Positions 42,192-52,437 are shown, counted from the stretch's first letter. The stretch: 64,000 nt of DNA from Amnibacterium kyonggiense (GCF_004364555.1 NZ_SOAM01000003.1:248001-312000); one strand, 5' to 3'. Numbers and translations are program-made. Notes: a model not told the origin generated them from the letters alone.

Positions 42192-43622
42192 ATGGCGGAG
42201 ACCTACGACCTGATCGTCATCGGGGCGGGCGCGGTCGGCGAGAACGTCGCCGACTACGCGCACAAGGAGGGGCTCTCGACGGTGCTCGTGGAGAACGAGC
42301 TCGTCGGCGGCGAGTGCTCCTACTGGGCCTGCATGCCCTCGAAGGCGCTGCTGCGGCCCGGCACGGCGCTGCGGGCCGCGCAGCACGTCGCCGGGGCCGA
42401 GCAGGCGGTGACCGGCTCGATCGACCCCGCCGCCGTGCTCGCGCGGCGCACCACGACGGTCTCGAACTACGACGACGGCGGCCAGGTCGCGTGGATGCGG
42501 TCCGCCGGCATCGACCTCGTGCGCGGCACCGCACGGCTCGACGGCCCGAAGCGGGTCGTCGTGACGGCGCTGGACGGCACGGAGACGGTGCTGGAAGCCC
42601 GCGCGGCGGTCGCCGTGTCGACCGGCAGCTCCGCGCTCATCCCGCCGATCGAGGGGCTCGCCGAGGCGGAGCCGTGGACGTCCCGCGAGGCGACGTCGGC
42701 GACCGAGATCCCGCCGCGGCTGATCGTCCTCGGCGGCGGCGTGGTCGGCGCCGAGATGGCGACGGCGTACACCTCCCTCGGCTCGAAGGTCACGATGGTG
42801 GTCCGCGGCGGCCTCCTGGGCGGGATGGAGCCGTTCGCGGGCGAGATGGTCGCGAAGGCGCTCACCGAGGCGGGCGCGGACGTCCGCCTGAACGCCTCCA
42901 TCACGAAGGTCGCCCGGGAGGGCGGCGTCGTGACCGCGACGCTCGACGACGGCTCGACGATCGCGGCGGAGCAGATCCTCGTCGCGACCGGTCGCACGCC
43001 GAACACGCAGGGGCTCGGCCTCGCATCGGTCGGCCTGCAGGACGGCGACTGGCTGTCCGTCGACGACACCCTGCTCGTCGACGCCCCGACGAACGCCGAC
43101 GACCCCTGGCTGTACGCCACGGGCGACGTGAACCGCCGGGCGCTGCTGACGCACGAGGGCAAGTACCAGGCGCGCGCCGCGGGCCGCGTGATCGCGGCGC
43201 GGTTCAAGGACGAGTCGCCGGACACGGGCCGGTGGACGCGCTACACGGCGACCGCGGACCACGCGGCCGTGCCGCAGGTCACGTTCACGGATCCGGAGGT
43301 CGCCTCGGTCGGCCTGACGGAGGACGCCGCCCGCAAGGCGGGCACGAAGGTCCGCGTGGCGGAGTACGACATGGCCGCGCTCGCCGGCGCCAGCGTCTAC
43401 GACGACGCCTACGTCGGGCGGGCGAAGCTCGTGATCGACGACGAGCGCGACGTGCCGATCGGCGCGACGTTCGCCGGCTACGACGTCGGCGAGATGCTGC
43501 ACGCCGCGACGATCGCGATCGTCGGTGAGGTGCCGATCCAGCGGCTCTGGCACGCCGTGCCGTCCTACCCGACGCTGAGCGAGATCTGGCTCCGCCTGCT
43601 CGAGACCGACGGCCGCGCGTGA
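42192..43622 (+). CDS. Flavin disulfide oxidoreductase (dihydrolipoamide/mercuric reductase family)
   Basis: 476 residues. FAD-binding VIGAGAVGENVA, redox pair Cys42-Cys47 in GGECSYWACMPSK (the class I C-x4-C), NAD(P) site VLGGGVVGAEMA, second FAD motif YATGDVN, and C-terminal dimer segment HAVPSYPTLSE. The usual His-Thr-Glu is HAVPSYPTLSE, so the proton-relay His is present. Many such actinobacterial proteins are annotated as lipoamide or mycothione-like reductases; substrate unknown. GGAGGGAAG precedes ATG 42192. Overlaps the SDR gene (GTGA). Confidence 0.88.
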   Translation: MAETYDLIVIGAGAVGENVADYAHKEGLSTVLVENELVGGECSYWACMPSKALLRPGTALRAAQHVAGAEQAVTGSIDPAAVLARRTTTVSNYDDGGQVAWMRSAGIDLVRGTARLDGPKRVVVTALDGTETVLEARAAVAVSTGSSALIPPIEGLAEAEPWTSREATSATEIPPRLIVLGGGVVGAEMATAYTSLGSKVTMVVRGGLLGGMEPFAGEMVAKALTEAGADVRLNASITKVAREGGVVTATLDDGSTIAAEQILVATGRTPNTQGLGLASVGLQDGDWLSVDDTLLVDAPTNADDPWLYATGDVNRRALLTHEGKYQARAAGRVIAARFKDESPDTGRWTRYTATADHAAVPQVTFTDPEVASVGLTEDAARKAGTKVRVAEYDMAALAGASVYDDAYVGRAKLVIDDERDVPIGATFAGYDVGEMLHAATIAIVGEVPIQRLWHAVPSYPTLSEIWLRLLETDGRA

Positions 43623-44470
43623 GCGTCCGGCTGGGCGCCCCGGGCCGGATGGAGGGCCGCGTCGTCGTCGTGACCGGAGCGAGCTCCGGGATCGGCCGGG
43701 CCGCCGCGCGCGAGCTCGCGCTCCTCGGCGCCGAGGTCGCCGTCGTCGGCCGCAACCGCGAGCGGACGCACGCCGTCGCCGCGGAGACCGGCGGGCGCGC
43801 GTTCCTCGCCGACTTCGACCGCCTCGCGTCCGTCCGGGAGCTCGGCGCCGCCCTCCTCGACGCCTACCCGCGCATCCACGTCCTTGCGAACAACGCGGGC
43901 GGCATGGCCCCGCGCGGCACCACGGGCGACGGCTTCGGGATCACGTTCCAGCGCAACCACCTGGCCGGGTTCCTGCTCACCGACCTCCTGCGCGACCGGC
44001 TGCTCGCGACGGCGGCCGAGGAGCCGGGGACGGTGCGGGTGATCCAGACCTCGAGCGCCGCGAACACGTCGGGGAAGGTCCGCCTCGACGACCTCGACGA
44101 GCTGCGCGGGCCGTGGCTCGGCGGCTGGCGCGCGTACGGCACGGCGAAGCTCGAGAACGTCCTGTTCACGCGGGAGCTCGCGCGGCGGACCGTTGAAACC
44201 GGCATCGGCACCTGGTCCTTCCACCCGGGCTTCGTCGCGACGGGGTTCGGCGGCTCGAACCCGCTGATCGGTCTCGCGAAGCGGGCCGCGCTGTCGCCAG
44301 AGCAGGGCGCCCAGCCGCTCGTCCGGCTCGCGGCCTCCCCGGCCGTGCCGGCGCCGTCCGGCAACCACTTCAGCCGGCTCGCCGCGCCCGGATCGGTGGC
44401 GCGGCAGGCCGACGACGCCGGCCTCGCCCGGGCCCTGTGGGAGGCGAGCGCCGCGCGCGTCGGCGGCTGA
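43619..44470 (+). CDS. Short-chain dehydrogenase/reductase
   Basis: 283 residues. Rossmann motif VTGASSGIGRAAA, NNAGG, SSAAN and YGTAKLEN active-site Tyr/Lys pattern place it in the retinol-dehydrogenase-like SDR group. NADP is likely. GTG 43619 overlaps the stop of the flavin oxidoreductase (GTGA), a translationally coupled pair that suggests a shared redox pathway. The substrate cannot be told. Confidence 0.85.
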   Translation: MSVRLGAPGRMEGRVVVVTGASSGIGRAAARELALLGAEVAVVGRNRERTHAVAAETGGRAFLADFDRLASVRELGAALLDAYPRIHVLANNAGGMAPRGTTGDGFGITFQRNHLAGFLLTDLLRDRLLATAAEEPGTVRVIQTSSAANTSGKVRLDDLDELRGPWLGGWRAYGTAKLENVLFTRELARRTVETGIGTWSFHPGFVATGFGGSNPLIGLAKRAALSPEQGAQPLVRLAASPAVPAPSGNHFSRLAAPGSVARQADDAGLARALWEASAARVGG

Positions 44471-44528
44471 GGCCGCGGTCCGCGCGCGGATTGCGGGTTC
44501 CCGGCGGACACCCGATAGGTTCACCGCC

Positions 44529-45689
44529 GTGGTGCTGGCCGTGCTCGGTGGCGGCCTGCTCGTCCTGGGCCTGGTCGCGGTGGCGACCGGACTCCTGCCG
44601 GTCGCGGACGCCGTCGCGCTCGGCGATCGGATCGCGCCGGTGCTCGGGTTCGTGGTCGCCATCACGATCGTCGCCGCGATCGCCGCGGAGGCCGGCCTCT
44701 TCGACCGGCTGGCCGCGCTGGCGGCGCGGCTCGCCCGCGGGCGCGGCTCGGTGCTCTGGGTCCTCGTCGTCGTCGTGGCGGTCGCCTCGACGGTGTTCCT
44801 GTCGCTCGACACCACCGCGGTGCTGCTGACGCCGGTCGTCGTCACGCTCGCGCGGCGGGTCGGGCTCTCCCCGATCCCCTTCGCGATGACGACCGTGTGG
44901 CTCGCGAACACGGGCTCGCTGCTGCTGCCCGTGTCGAACCTGACGAACCTCCTCGCCGAGTCGGACCCGTCGTTCGGCAGCGCCTACGTCGCCCGCTCGT
45001 GGCTGCCCGCGACGGTCGCGATCCTCGTGCCGGTCGCGATCCTCGCCGTGATCTCCCGGCACGCCCTCGCGCACCGGTACGAGCCGCCCGCGCCGGAGCC
45101 GATCGGCGACCGCCCCCTCTTCGTCGTCGCCGCGGTCGTGGTCGGGCTGCTCGTCCCGGCGCTGGCGATCGGCGACCCGGTCCTCCACGTGCCCGTCTGG
45201 ATCCCCGCGACCGTCGGCGCGCTCGTCCTCGTCGTCGTCGCCGCGGTCCGGCGCCCGCGGGCGCTGTCCCTGCACCTGCTGCCGGTACCGCTCGTCCTCT
45301 TCGTGTGCGGGTTGTTCCTGGCCGTCACCGCGCTCGGCCGCCTCGGGCTGACGGAGGTGCTCGCCGCCGCGGCCGGCACCGGCACCGGGCCGCTCGACCT
45401 CCTCCGCCTCGCCGGGGTGGGCACCGTCACCGCGAACCTCGCCGACAACCTGCCGGCCTACCTGGCGCTCGAGCCAGTCGCGGGGAACGAGCAGCGCCTG
45501 CTCGCCCTGCTCATCGCGGTGAACGCGGGGCCGCTCATCACGCCGTGGGCGTCACTGGCGACCCTGCTGTGGCACGGCCGACTGACCGCGCAGGACGTCC
45601 ACATCTCCTGGACCCGGTTCGCCCTCCTGGGCCTGATCGCGGCGCCGCTGACGGTCGGCCTGAGCACGCTGGCGCTCACGCTCCTCTGA
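44529..45689 (+). CDS. ArsB/NhaD/SLC13-superfamily transporter
   Basis: 386 residues, about ten transmembrane helices in two repeats. SLDTTAVLLTPVVVTLARRVG and MTTVWLANTGSLLLPVSNLTNLL in the first half and LADNLPAYLALEP in the second are the paired re-entrant motifs of ArsB/NhaD-type carriers; they may move arsenite, citrate or sodium. TAGGTT (44516-44521) lies seven bases before GTG 44529 (leaderless); GTG 44532 is the alternative. Family-B palindrome follows the stop. Confidence 0.78.
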   Translation: MVLAVLGGGLLVLGLVAVATGLLPVADAVALGDRIAPVLGFVVAITIVAAIAAEAGLFDRLAALAARLARGRGSVLWVLVVVVAVASTVFLSLDTTAVLLTPVVVTLARRVGLSPIPFAMTTVWLANTGSLLLPVSNLTNLLAESDPSFGSAYVARSWLPATVAILVPVAILAVISRHALAHRYEPPAPEPIGDRPLFVVAAVVVGLLVPALAIGDPVLHVPVWIPATVGALVLVVVAAVRRPRALSLHLLPVPLVLFVCGLFLAVTALGRLGLTEVLAAAAGTGTGPLDLLRLAGVGTVTANLADNLPAYLALEPVAGNEQRLLALLIAVNAGPLITPWASLATLLWHGRLTAQDVHISWTRFALLGLIAAPLTVGLSTLALTLL

Positions 45690-45706
45690 CGCCGCCCTCC
45701 TGCAAC

Positions 45707-45768
45707 GCGGACTTGCCACTTCTCGGCCTCGACACGCCGGCGCCCGGGCCGAGAAGTGGCAAGGCCGC
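45707..45768. repeat. Palindromic repeat family B, copy 3
   Basis: 62 bases with the same arms and a GACACGCCG loop core; one mismatch between arms. It lies between convergent genes (transporter ending 45689, amidase ending 45789), so it may end both transcripts. Confidence 0.85.
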
Positions 45769-45788
45769 GCCTCGAGCCGAGCCCGTGG

Positions 45789-47219
45789 TCACCAGAAGCG
45801 CGGCGGATGCCGGCGCGACCACCCGAGTCGGCGCTCGAGCTGACGGCCGATCGCGAGCAGCGCGCGCTCCCCGCCCGGCCGGCCGATCAGCTGCACGCCC
45901 GCGGGGCGCCCGTCCCCCGGCGCACCGACCGGCAGCGTGATCGCCGGCAGCCCGGCCACGTTGACGAACGACGTGAACGGCGCGGCCTGCACCTGCCGGT
46001 CGAACACGGCGTCGGCGCCGTCCCCGCCCTCGTGGTGCCAGCCGATCGGGCGGGGCGGCAGCGCGACCGTCGGGCTCAGCACCGCGTCGAACGGCGCGAA
46101 CGTCGCGATGGTCCGCCGCTCGAACGCCGCGGCCGCGACCACCGCGGCGACGACGCGCTCGGCGGGGAGGGCGCGGCCGCGCTCGACGATCTCCCGCGTG
46201 TAGGGCTCGAGCAGCGCGAGCTCCTCCGGGGTCCGCGCGGGGACGGTCGCCGCGCCCGCCTGCCAGAGCACGCGGAACAGGTCCGGGTAGTCCTCCCCCG
46301 GCAGGCGGACGGGCTCCAGGCCGTGGCCGAGCCCGTCGAGCTCGCCGACGGTCCGCGCCACCGCGGCCGTCACCTCGTCGTCCACTGTCACGGCGACCGC
46401 GTCGTCCCAGACCGAGCCCTCGAGCACCCCGATCGCGAACCGCCCCTCACCGCGGACCGCGTCGCCGAGGAACGGCTCGTCGTCGCCGGGCACCGTCGCG
46501 TAGCCGGCGGACCGCGCACGGCCCTCGGGGCGCACGAGCGCGTCGAGCAGCATCGCCGCGTCGGCAACCGTGCGGGCGATCGGGCCTGCGGTGACGAGCC
46601 CCGCGAAGCCGCCCTGGCCGCCCTGTGCCGGCACCCGGCCACGGGAGGGCTTCAGCCCGACGAGGCCGCACCACGCGGCGGGGATCCGGATCGACCCACC
46701 GCCGTCGGACGCGACCGCGAAGGGCGCGAGCCCGGCCGCGACCGCGGCCGCCGCGCCGCCGCTCGAGCCGCCGGCGCCCGTGCTCGGGTCCCACGGGTTC
46801 CGCGCGGGCGGCCGCCCGGCCGGCTCGGTGAAGCCCGTGAGGCCGAACTCCGGCGCGGTCGTCGCCCCGAGCACCACTGCGCCCGTCGCGTCCGTCGCCC
46901 GCACGACCTCGTCGGAGGCCTCGACGACCCGGCCCGCGAACAACCGGGAGGCGCCCGAGACCGTGCCGGCGCGGCGGACGAGCTCCTTCTCCGCGATCGG
47001 CACGCCGGCCAGCGGCGCCGGTCCCTGCCCCGCCGCGTCGACCTCCGCCGCCCGAGCGAGGGCGCGGTCGGCGTCGATGCGCGCGTAGGCGCCGAGCTCG
47101 TCGTTCCAGCGCTCGATGCGGGCGAGGTAGTACTCGGTCAGCTCCGTCGACGTCGTGTCGCCGCGGCGGATCCAGTCCCACTGCTCCTGCGCGGTCAGCT
47201 GGTGCGGCTCGAAGGCCAT
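45789..47219 (-). CDS. Amidase signature family hydrolase
   Basis: 476 residues. Amidase signature with Ser-Ser-Lys triad: catalytic Lys in GVPIAEKEL, cis-Ser in GAGGSSGGAAAAVAAG, and nucleophile Ser in SDGGGSIRIPAAW. LKPSRGRVP follows. It should cleave an amide (perhaps a simple amide or aryl-amide) to acid and ammonia; substrate unknown. ATG 47219 lies 13 bases after the acetyltransferase stop, so the two genes form an operon. Confidence 0.9.
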   Translation of the reverse strand: MAFEPHQLTAQEQWDWIRRGDTTSTELTEYYLARIERWNDELGAYARIDADRALARAAEVDAAGQGPAPLAGVPIAEKELVRRAGTVSGASRLFAGRVVEASDEVVRATDATGAVVLGATTAPEFGLTGFTEPAGRPPARNPWDPSTGAGGSSGGAAAAVAAGLAPFAVASDGGGSIRIPAAWCGLVGLKPSRGRVPAQGGQGGFAGLVTAGPIARTVADAAMLLDALVRPEGRARSAGYATVPGDDEPFLGDAVRGEGRFAIGVLEGSVWDDAVAVTVDDEVTAAVARTVGELDGLGHGLEPVRLPGEDYPDLFRVLWQAGAATVPARTPEELALLEPYTREIVERGRALPAERVVAAVVAAAAFERRTIATFAPFDAVLSPTVALPPRPIGWHHEGGDGADAVFDRQVQAAPFTSFVNVAGLPAITLPVGAPGDGRPAGVQLIGRPGGERALLAIGRQLERRLGWSRRHPPRFW

Positions 47220-47232
47220 CCCGGTCCCCGTC

Positions 47233-47814
47233 CTACTTGATCGTCCGCTGCATCATCACGGTGCCGATCCAGCGGTCGAACTTGAACGCGACCTTGCCCA
47301 TCCGGCCCGTCTCCTTGAAGCCGAGCGACCGGTGGAGGGCGATGGAGGACTCCGCGCCCCCGTCGGCGATCACCGCGAGCAGCTGCTTCAGCCCCGCCTG
47401 CTTCCCCGCGTCGATGAGCGCGGTGAGCAGCGCCTTCCCGAGCCCCTTCCCGGTCGAGGCGGGGCGGAGGTAGATCGACTCCTCCGCCGTGAACCGGTAC
47501 GAGCGCTTCTGGATCCACGGCTCGGCGAGCGCGTAGCCGAGCACCTGCCCGGTCGGGGACACGGCGACGAGGAACGGCAGCCCGAGCTTCGTCAGGTACG
47601 CGAACTTCGACCGCCAGGTCCGCAGGGTGCGGGTCTCGGTGTCGAGCGTGACCATCGTGTTCGTCACGTAGTGGTTGTAGATCTGCCGCACGTCGGGCAG
47701 GTCCTTCGCGGTCGCGGGCCGGATCTCGTACGCGAACACCGGCTCCGGCGGGTCCAGCCGGCGGAGGTGGAACGGCTTGGCCAGCCTGCGCGGCTCGTAC
47801 TCCTCTTCCAGCAC
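47233..47814 (-). CDS. GNAT acetyltransferase, phosphinothricin-acetyltransferase-like
   Basis: 193 residues. N-terminal 25-residue extension then a GNAT domain: IRPATAKDLPDVRQIYNHYV resembles the start of Pat/Bar, with acetyl-CoA loop RPASTGKGLGKALL, and ADGGAESSIALHRSLGF typical of the family. It would acetylate an amine, perhaps of a phosphinate or related compound, or of an amino acid. GTG 47814 is the start of the open frame. Upstream of and coupled to the amidase. Confidence 0.8.
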   Translation of the reverse strand: MLEEEYEPRRLAKPFHLRRLDPPEPVFAYEIRPATAKDLPDVRQIYNHYVTNTMVTLDTETRTLRTWRSKFAYLTKLGLPFLVAVSPTGQVLGYALAEPWIQKRSYRFTAEESIYLRPASTGKGLGKALLTALIDAGKQAGLKQLLAVIADGGAESSIALHRSLGFKETGRMGKVAFKFDRWIGTVMMQRTIK

Positions 47815-47866
47815 GCGTTCATCTTTCAGGAGTTCCGGTCGACCGCGCTCCCGACGGACCGAACGC

Positions 47867-48565
47867 TCAGGCCGGGAGGGTCCAGTCGATGCCGTCGCCG
47901 CCCTGCTCGCGCAGCAGCGCGTCGGCGCGGCTGAACGGGCGGGAGCCGAAGAAGCCCCGCGACGCGGAGAGCGGACTCGGATGGGCGGACTCGATGCGCG
48001 GCACGTCGCCGAGCAGCGGCGCGAGGTCCTGCGCGTGCCGGCCCCAGAGGATCGCGACGAGCGGGCCGCCGCGTGCGGCGAGCGTCCGGATCGCGTGCTC
48101 CGTCACCCGCTCCCAGCCCTTGCCGCGGTGGGAGGCGGGCTCGCCGGGCCGCACCGTGAGCACCCGGTTGAGCAGCAGGACGCCGCGCTCCGTCCACGCC
48201 GTCAGGTCCCCGTGCGGCACGGGTGCGACGCCGAGGTCGCTCTGCAGCTCCTTGTAGATGTTCGTCAGGCTGCGCGGGATCGGCCGCACGTGCGGGTCGA
48301 CGGCGAAGCTGAGGCCGATCGGGTGCCCCGGGGTCGGGTACGGGTCCTGGCCGACGACGAGCACCCGCACGGCGGGCAGCGGCGTCCGGAACGCGCGGAG
48401 GACGTGGTCCGCCGCCGGCAGGTACGAGCGCCCCGCGGCGACCTCGTCGCGCAGGAAGTCGCCCATCGCGTGGACGTCCGCCTCCACGGGCGCGAGCGCT
48501 TCCGCCCAGGTCGGGTCGATGAGCCCGTCGCCGGCGAGCGCCGTGAGGGACCGGGGCCCCGTCAC
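47867..48565 (-). CDS. ung: Uracil-DNA glycosylase (UDG family 1)
   Basis: 232 residues, usual length. Motif A GQDPYP with catalytic Asp74, LLLNRVLTV, and motif [14 protein letters not shown] with the catalytic His. It removes uracil from DNA, starting base excision repair. GGGAGG precedes GTG 48565. It follows the phosphoribosyltransferase gene by about 50 bases on the same strand. Confidence 0.95.
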   Translation of the reverse strand: MTGPRSLTALAGDGLIDPTWAEALAPVEADVHAMGDFLRDEVAAGRSYLPAADHVLRAFRTPLPAVRVLVVGQDPYPTPGHPIGLSFAVDPHVRPIPRSLTNIYKELQSDLGVAPVPHGDLTAWTERGVLLLNRVLTVRPGEPASHRGKGWERVTEHAIRTLAARGGPLVAILWGRHAQDLAPLLGDVPRIESAHPSPLSASRGFFGSRPFSRADALLREQGGDGIDWTLPA

Positions 48566-48619
48566 CGCGCGGCCTCCCGACGGACGCGGGAGTCGCCGTC
48601 GACGCGGTGGACGCCCACG

Positions 48620-49156
48620 TCAGTGCGCCGCGCCGCCGCCGACGACGGGCGGCTCCGCCGACCACGGGAACACGATCCAGCGGTCCGTGTCGCGCCACGA
48701 CCAGTCCGGCGCGAACACGGTCTGCGGCTTCGTGTAGAAGCACGCGCTGCGGACGTCCGCGCCCATCTTCGTGAGGATCTCGACCGCGAGCCGCAGCGTC
48801 AGCCCGGACTGGGAGACGTCGTCGGCGAGCAGCACCCGCTTGCCCGCGAGCGACGTGCCGTCGAGGTGCGGCGGGAGGAGCAGCGGCTCCGGCAGCGTCT
48901 CGTCGACGCCCGTGTAGAGCTCGACGTTGATGGAGCCGCAGCTCTTCACCCCGAGCGCGTAGGCGAGCGCGCCGCCGACGAGCAGGCCGCCGCGGGCGAT
49001 CGCGATGACGACCTCCGGCACGAAGCCGTCGTCGGCGATCCGCTGCGCGAGCTCGCGCGTGGCCGTGCCGACCTCGCCCCAGGGCAGGACCTCGCGCGCC
49101 TCGGCCGGGGCCGGATCGTCGTGGAGGGGTGCGGCGGTGGAGTCGGCCGCGCTCAC
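48620..49156 (-). CDS. Phosphoribosyltransferase
   Basis: 178 residues. Type I PRTase fold: EVVIAIARGGLLVGGALAYALGV (the loop before the catalytic core) and the PRPP-binding motif VLLADDVSQSGLTL. It resembles xanthine/hypoxanthine-guanine-type transferases. The final ARG.. Trp/Pro-rich tail (SWRDTDRWIVFPW) is as in the family's nucleobase-binding end. GTG 49156 overlaps the stop of the GntR gene (GTGA), so it is coupled to it, and ung follows. Confidence 0.85.
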   Translation of the reverse strand: MSAADSTAAPLHDDPAPAEAREVLPWGEVGTATRELAQRIADDGFVPEVVIAIARGGLLVGGALAYALGVKSCGSINVELYTGVDETLPEPLLLPPHLDGTSLAGKRVLLADDVSQSGLTLRLAVEILTKMGADVRSACFYTKPQTVFAPDWSWRDTDRWIVFPWSAEPPVVGGGAAH

Positions 49157-49896
49157 TCCCGCCCCTCCGGCGCCGCAGCGGCCCGCTCGGCGCGCTGGCG
49201 CGCGACCTCGAGCAGCTCGAGGTCGATGCGGGCGTGCTCCCGCGCGATCTCGTCGGCGTCGTCGGCCCGGCCCTCCACGATGGCGGCCACGAGCAGCTCG
49301 TGCTCGCGCAGCCCGCGGTCCTCGGCCGCGAGCATGCCGTCCGGCTCGCCCCACACGTGGAGGGGCGCCCCGATGGAGATCTCCTGTTCGAGCGTCAGCA
49401 GCATGGACTTCAGTGTGCCGTTCTTCGCCGCGTCCGAGATGGCGAGGTGCAGGGAGGCGTCCGCGATCTGCTTCCCGCGCCCGCTCGCGGCGTCCCGGTA
49501 CTCATCGAGCCGGCGCTGCAGCAGCGCGACGTCGTCGTCGCTCCGACTCTCCGCCGCGGCGCGGGCGATCGCGCCGTGCAGGCGGCGCATCGCCTCCAGC
49601 CGGTCCTGGATGTCGCTCCAGCGGCTCTGCAGGGTCCGCGCGACGGCCGCGTGCGAGTCCGGCGTCCACTGGACCCGGACGAACGAGCCGCCGCCGCGGC
49701 CGCGCTGGGTCTCGATCAGGCCGCGCTCGTGCAGCACCGCGAGCGCCGCGCGCACGCTGGTGCGGCCGACGTGCAGCAGGCCCGCCAGGTCCCGCTCCGC
49801 GGGCAGGCGGGAGCCTGGCAGGAACTCACCGGTCGCGATGGCCGTGATGAGGCGATCGGAGATCTGCGCCACCAGCGGGGTCGACTCCTTCGGCAC
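49153..49896 (-). CDS. GntR-family transcription regulator, FadR subfamily
   Basis: 247 residues. Winged helix at residues 5-70 with LPGSRLPAERDLAGLLHVGRTSVRAALAVLHERGLIE, then an all-helical FCD-type effector domain (about 90-235), where the His-containing HLAISDAAKN helix and the C-terminal REHARIDLEL helix fit metal/acid binding. It would respond to a carboxylate. GTG 49896 has AAGGAGG upstream. Divergent from phosphoketolase, so that gene is its likely target. Confidence 0.88.
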   Translation of the reverse strand: MPKESTPLVAQISDRLITAIATGEFLPGSRLPAERDLAGLLHVGRTSVRAALAVLHERGLIETQRGRGGGSFVRVQWTPDSHAAVARTLQSRWSDIQDRLEAMRRLHGAIARAAAESRSDDDVALLQRRLDEYRDAASGRGKQIADASLHLAISDAAKNGTLKSMLLTLEQEISIGAPLHVWGEPDGMLAAEDRGLREHELLVAAIVEGRADDADEIAREHARIDLELLEVARQRAERAAAAPEGRE

Positions 49897-50013
49897 CGCC
49901 GTCCTCCTTCTACGTAGTGGCGCCGCAGCGCCGTCGGAACATGGTAGGGGTAATGGAAAGGTTTGGATGACTCCATTTCCGAGGACCGATCAGGCGGCAC
50001 GGGGCGAGTGTTC
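49897..50013. promoter_or_regulatory. GntR/phosphoketolase divergent control region
   Basis: 117 bases separating the GntR-type gene and the phosphoketolase gene. It has an inverted repeat AATGGA (49952-49957) and TCCATT (49972-49977) with a further TGGATGACTCCA core inside (49964-49975), the best candidate operator. This AT-richer patch (49945-49978) stands out from its surroundings. Confidence 0.45.
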
Positions 50014-52425
50014 ATGTGCAGCGCGGATGGTTGTGCCGTGCCTGGAACCGCGACCGCCCCGAGCCTCCCGACCGACGACCAGCTCGCGCTGATCGACCGC
50101 TACTGGCGGGCGGCGAACTACCTCGCCGTCGGCCAGATCTACCTGCTCGACAACCCGCTGCTCGAGGAGCCGCTCGCCCCGGAGCACGTCAAGCCCCGCC
50201 TGCTCGGGCACTGGGGCACGACCCCCGGCCTGAACTTCGTCTACGCCCACTGCAACCGGGCGATCCGGGAGCGCGACCTCGACGCGATCTTCCTCGCGGG
50301 GCCCGGGCACGGCGGCCCCGCCGTCGTCGCGAACACCTACCTCGAGGGCACGTACAGCGAGACGTACCCGCACATCGGGCAGAACGGCGAGGGGCTCCGG
50401 CGCCTCTTCCGCCAGTTCTCCTTCCCCGGCGGCATCCCGAGCCACGCGGCTCCCGAGACGCCCGGGTCGATCAACGAGGGCGGCGAGCTCGGCTACTCGC
50501 TCATGCACGCGACGGGCGCGGTGTTCGACGACCCCGACCTCGTCGCCTTCTGCACGATCGGCGACGGGGAGGCGGAGACCGGGCCGCTCGCGACGAGCTG
50601 GCACGCGCCGGCGTTCCTCGACCCCGTGCGGGACGGCGCCGTGCTGCCGATCCTGCACCTGAACGGCTACAAGATCGCGAACCCGACGGTGCTCGCGCGA
50701 CTGCCCCGCGAGCAGCTCCGCTCGCTCATCCGCGGCTGGGGCTGGGAGCCGTTCGAGGTCGAGGTCACCGACTCCGACGACCGGATGCCCGCGCACCGCG
50801 CGTTCGCGGAGGTGCTCGACGCGGTGCTCGACCGGATCGCGGAGATCCAGACCGCGGCGCGGAACGGCACGGCCGCGAAGGGCGAGCCGCCGCTCTGGCC
50901 GATGATCGTGCTGCGCTCCCCCAAGGGCTGGACCGGACCGAAGGTCGTCGACGGCCAGCAGGTCGAGGGGACGTTCCGGGCCCACCAGGTCCCGCTGTCC
51001 GAGGTGCGCACGAACCCCGAGCACCTCGCCCAGCTCGAGACGTGGATGCGGAGCTACCGAACGGAGGAGCTCTTCGACGCGGACGGGGTCCTGCTCCCCG
51101 AGCTCGCGGCGCTCGCCCCCGAGGGCGAACGGCGGATGGGCGCGAACCCGGTGACGAACGGCGGGCTGCTGCTCAAGGCGCTCGAGCTGCCCGACTTCCG
51201 CGACTACGCGGTGCGGGTCGACGCGCCCGGCTCCGGGCAGACCTCGGCGACGACGGTGCTCGGCGACTGGCTGCGCGACGTGATGCACCTGAACCCGACC
51301 CGCTTCCGGCTCTTCGGGCCGGACGAGACGGCCTCCAACCGCCTCCAGGCAGTGTTCGGCGCGACCGACCGCGCCTGGCAGGAGCCGATCCTCGACACCG
51401 ACGACCACCTCGCGCCCGACGGCCGCGTCATGGAGGTGCTGTCCGAGCACCTGCTGCAGGGGTGGCTCGAGGGCTACCTGCTCACCGGCCGCCACGGGAT
51501 GCTGACCACCTACGAGGCGTTCGCGCACATCATCGACTCGATGGTGAACCAGCACGCGAAGTGGCTCCACGACATCAACCGGATCCCGTGGCGGCGCGAC
51601 ATCGCGAGCCTGAACTACCTGATCTCCAGTCACGTCTGGCGGCAGGACCACAACGGCTCGAGCCATCAGGACCCCGGCTTCATCGACCACGTCGTGAACA
51701 AGAAGGCGGAGCTCGCGCGCGTCTACCTGCCGCCGGACGCGAACTGCCTCCTGTCCGTCGCGGACCACGCGCTGCGCAGCCGGCAGTACATCAACGTGAT
51801 CGTGGCGGGGAAGCAGCCGCAGCTCGACTACCTCACGATGGACGAGGCCGTCGCCCACTGCACCCGGGGGCTCGGCATCTGGAGCTGGGCGTCGAGCACG
51901 GACGGCGAGCCGGACGTCGTGCTCGCCGCGGCCGGGGAGATCCCGACGATGGAGACCCTCGCGGCCGCCGACCTCCTCCGGCAGCACCTCCCCGACCTGC
52001 AGGTGCGGGTCGTGAACGTGGTCGACCTGATGCGCCTCCAGTCGCCGGACGAGCATCCGCACGGCCTCGACGACACCGAGTTCGACGCGGTCTTCACGAG
52101 CGACAAGCCGGTGGTCTTCGCCTTCCACGGCTACCCGACGCTCGTCCACCGGCTCACGTACAAGCGGGCGAACCACGGGCAGTTCCACGTCCACGGCTAC
52201 ATCGAGGAGGGCACCACCACGACGCCGTTCGACATGGTGATGATGAACCGGCTCGACCGCTTCTCGCTGGCGATGGACGTGATCGACCGCGTGCCGGCGC
52301 TCGGCTCGTCGCAGGCGGCGCTGCGGCAGCGGTTCGCCGACGCGCGCATCGCCGCCCGGGCGTACACGCGGGAGCACGGCGAGGACGACCCGGCCATCGC
52401 GAACTGGACATGGCCCCGCTCCTGA
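50014..52425 (+). CDS. xfp: Phosphoketolase (xylulose-5-phosphate/fructose-6-phosphate)
   Basis: 803 residues, normal size. Thiamine diphosphate site [14 protein letters not shown] (about residues 185-198), early [24 protein letters not shown], and [10 protein letters not shown] in the second half; C-terminal transketolase-like domain. It splits xylulose-5-P or fructose-6-P with phosphate to acetyl-P and an aldose-P, feeding the phosphoketolase bypass. ATG 50014 is preferred; GTG 50038 also gives a family-like N-terminus. Divergent from a GntR regulator that may control it. No acetate kinase gene is nearby. Confidence 0.93.
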   Translation: MCSADGCAVPGTATAPSLPTDDQLALIDRYWRAANYLAVGQIYLLDNPLLEEPLAPEHVKPRLLGHWGTTPGLNFVYAHCNRAIRERDLDAIFLAGPGHGGPAVVANTYLEGTYSETYPHIGQNGEGLRRLFRQFSFPGGIPSHAAPETPGSINEGGELGYSLMHATGAVFDDPDLVAFCTIGDGEAETGPLATSWHAPAFLDPVRDGAVLPILHLNGYKIANPTVLARLPREQLRSLIRGWGWEPFEVEVTDSDDRMPAHRAFAEVLDAVLDRIAEIQTAARNGTAAKGEPPLWPMIVLRSPKGWTGPKVVDGQQVEGTFRAHQVPLSEVRTNPEHLAQLETWMRSYRTEELFDADGVLLPELAALAPEGERRMGANPVTNGGLLLKALELPDFRDYAVRVDAPGSGQTSATTVLGDWLRDVMHLNPTRFRLFGPDETASNRLQAVFGATDRAWQEPILDTDDHLAPDGRVMEVLSEHLLQGWLEGYLLTGRHGMLTTYEAFAHIIDSMVNQHAKWLHDINRIPWRRDIASLNYLISSHVWRQDHNGSSHQDPGFIDHVVNKKAELARVYLPPDANCLLSVADHALRSRQYINVIVAGKQPQLDYLTMDEAVAHCTRGLGIWSWASSTDGEPDVVLAAAGEIPTMETLAAADLLRQHLPDLQVRVVNVVDLMRLQSPDEHPHGLDDTEFDAVFTSDKPVVFAFHGYPTLVHRLTYKRANHGQFHVHGYIEEGTTTTPFDMVMMNRLDRFSLAMDVIDRVPALGSSQAALRQRFADARIAARAYTREHGEDDPAIANWTWPRS

Positions 52426-52437
52426 GCGGCGGCCCGG

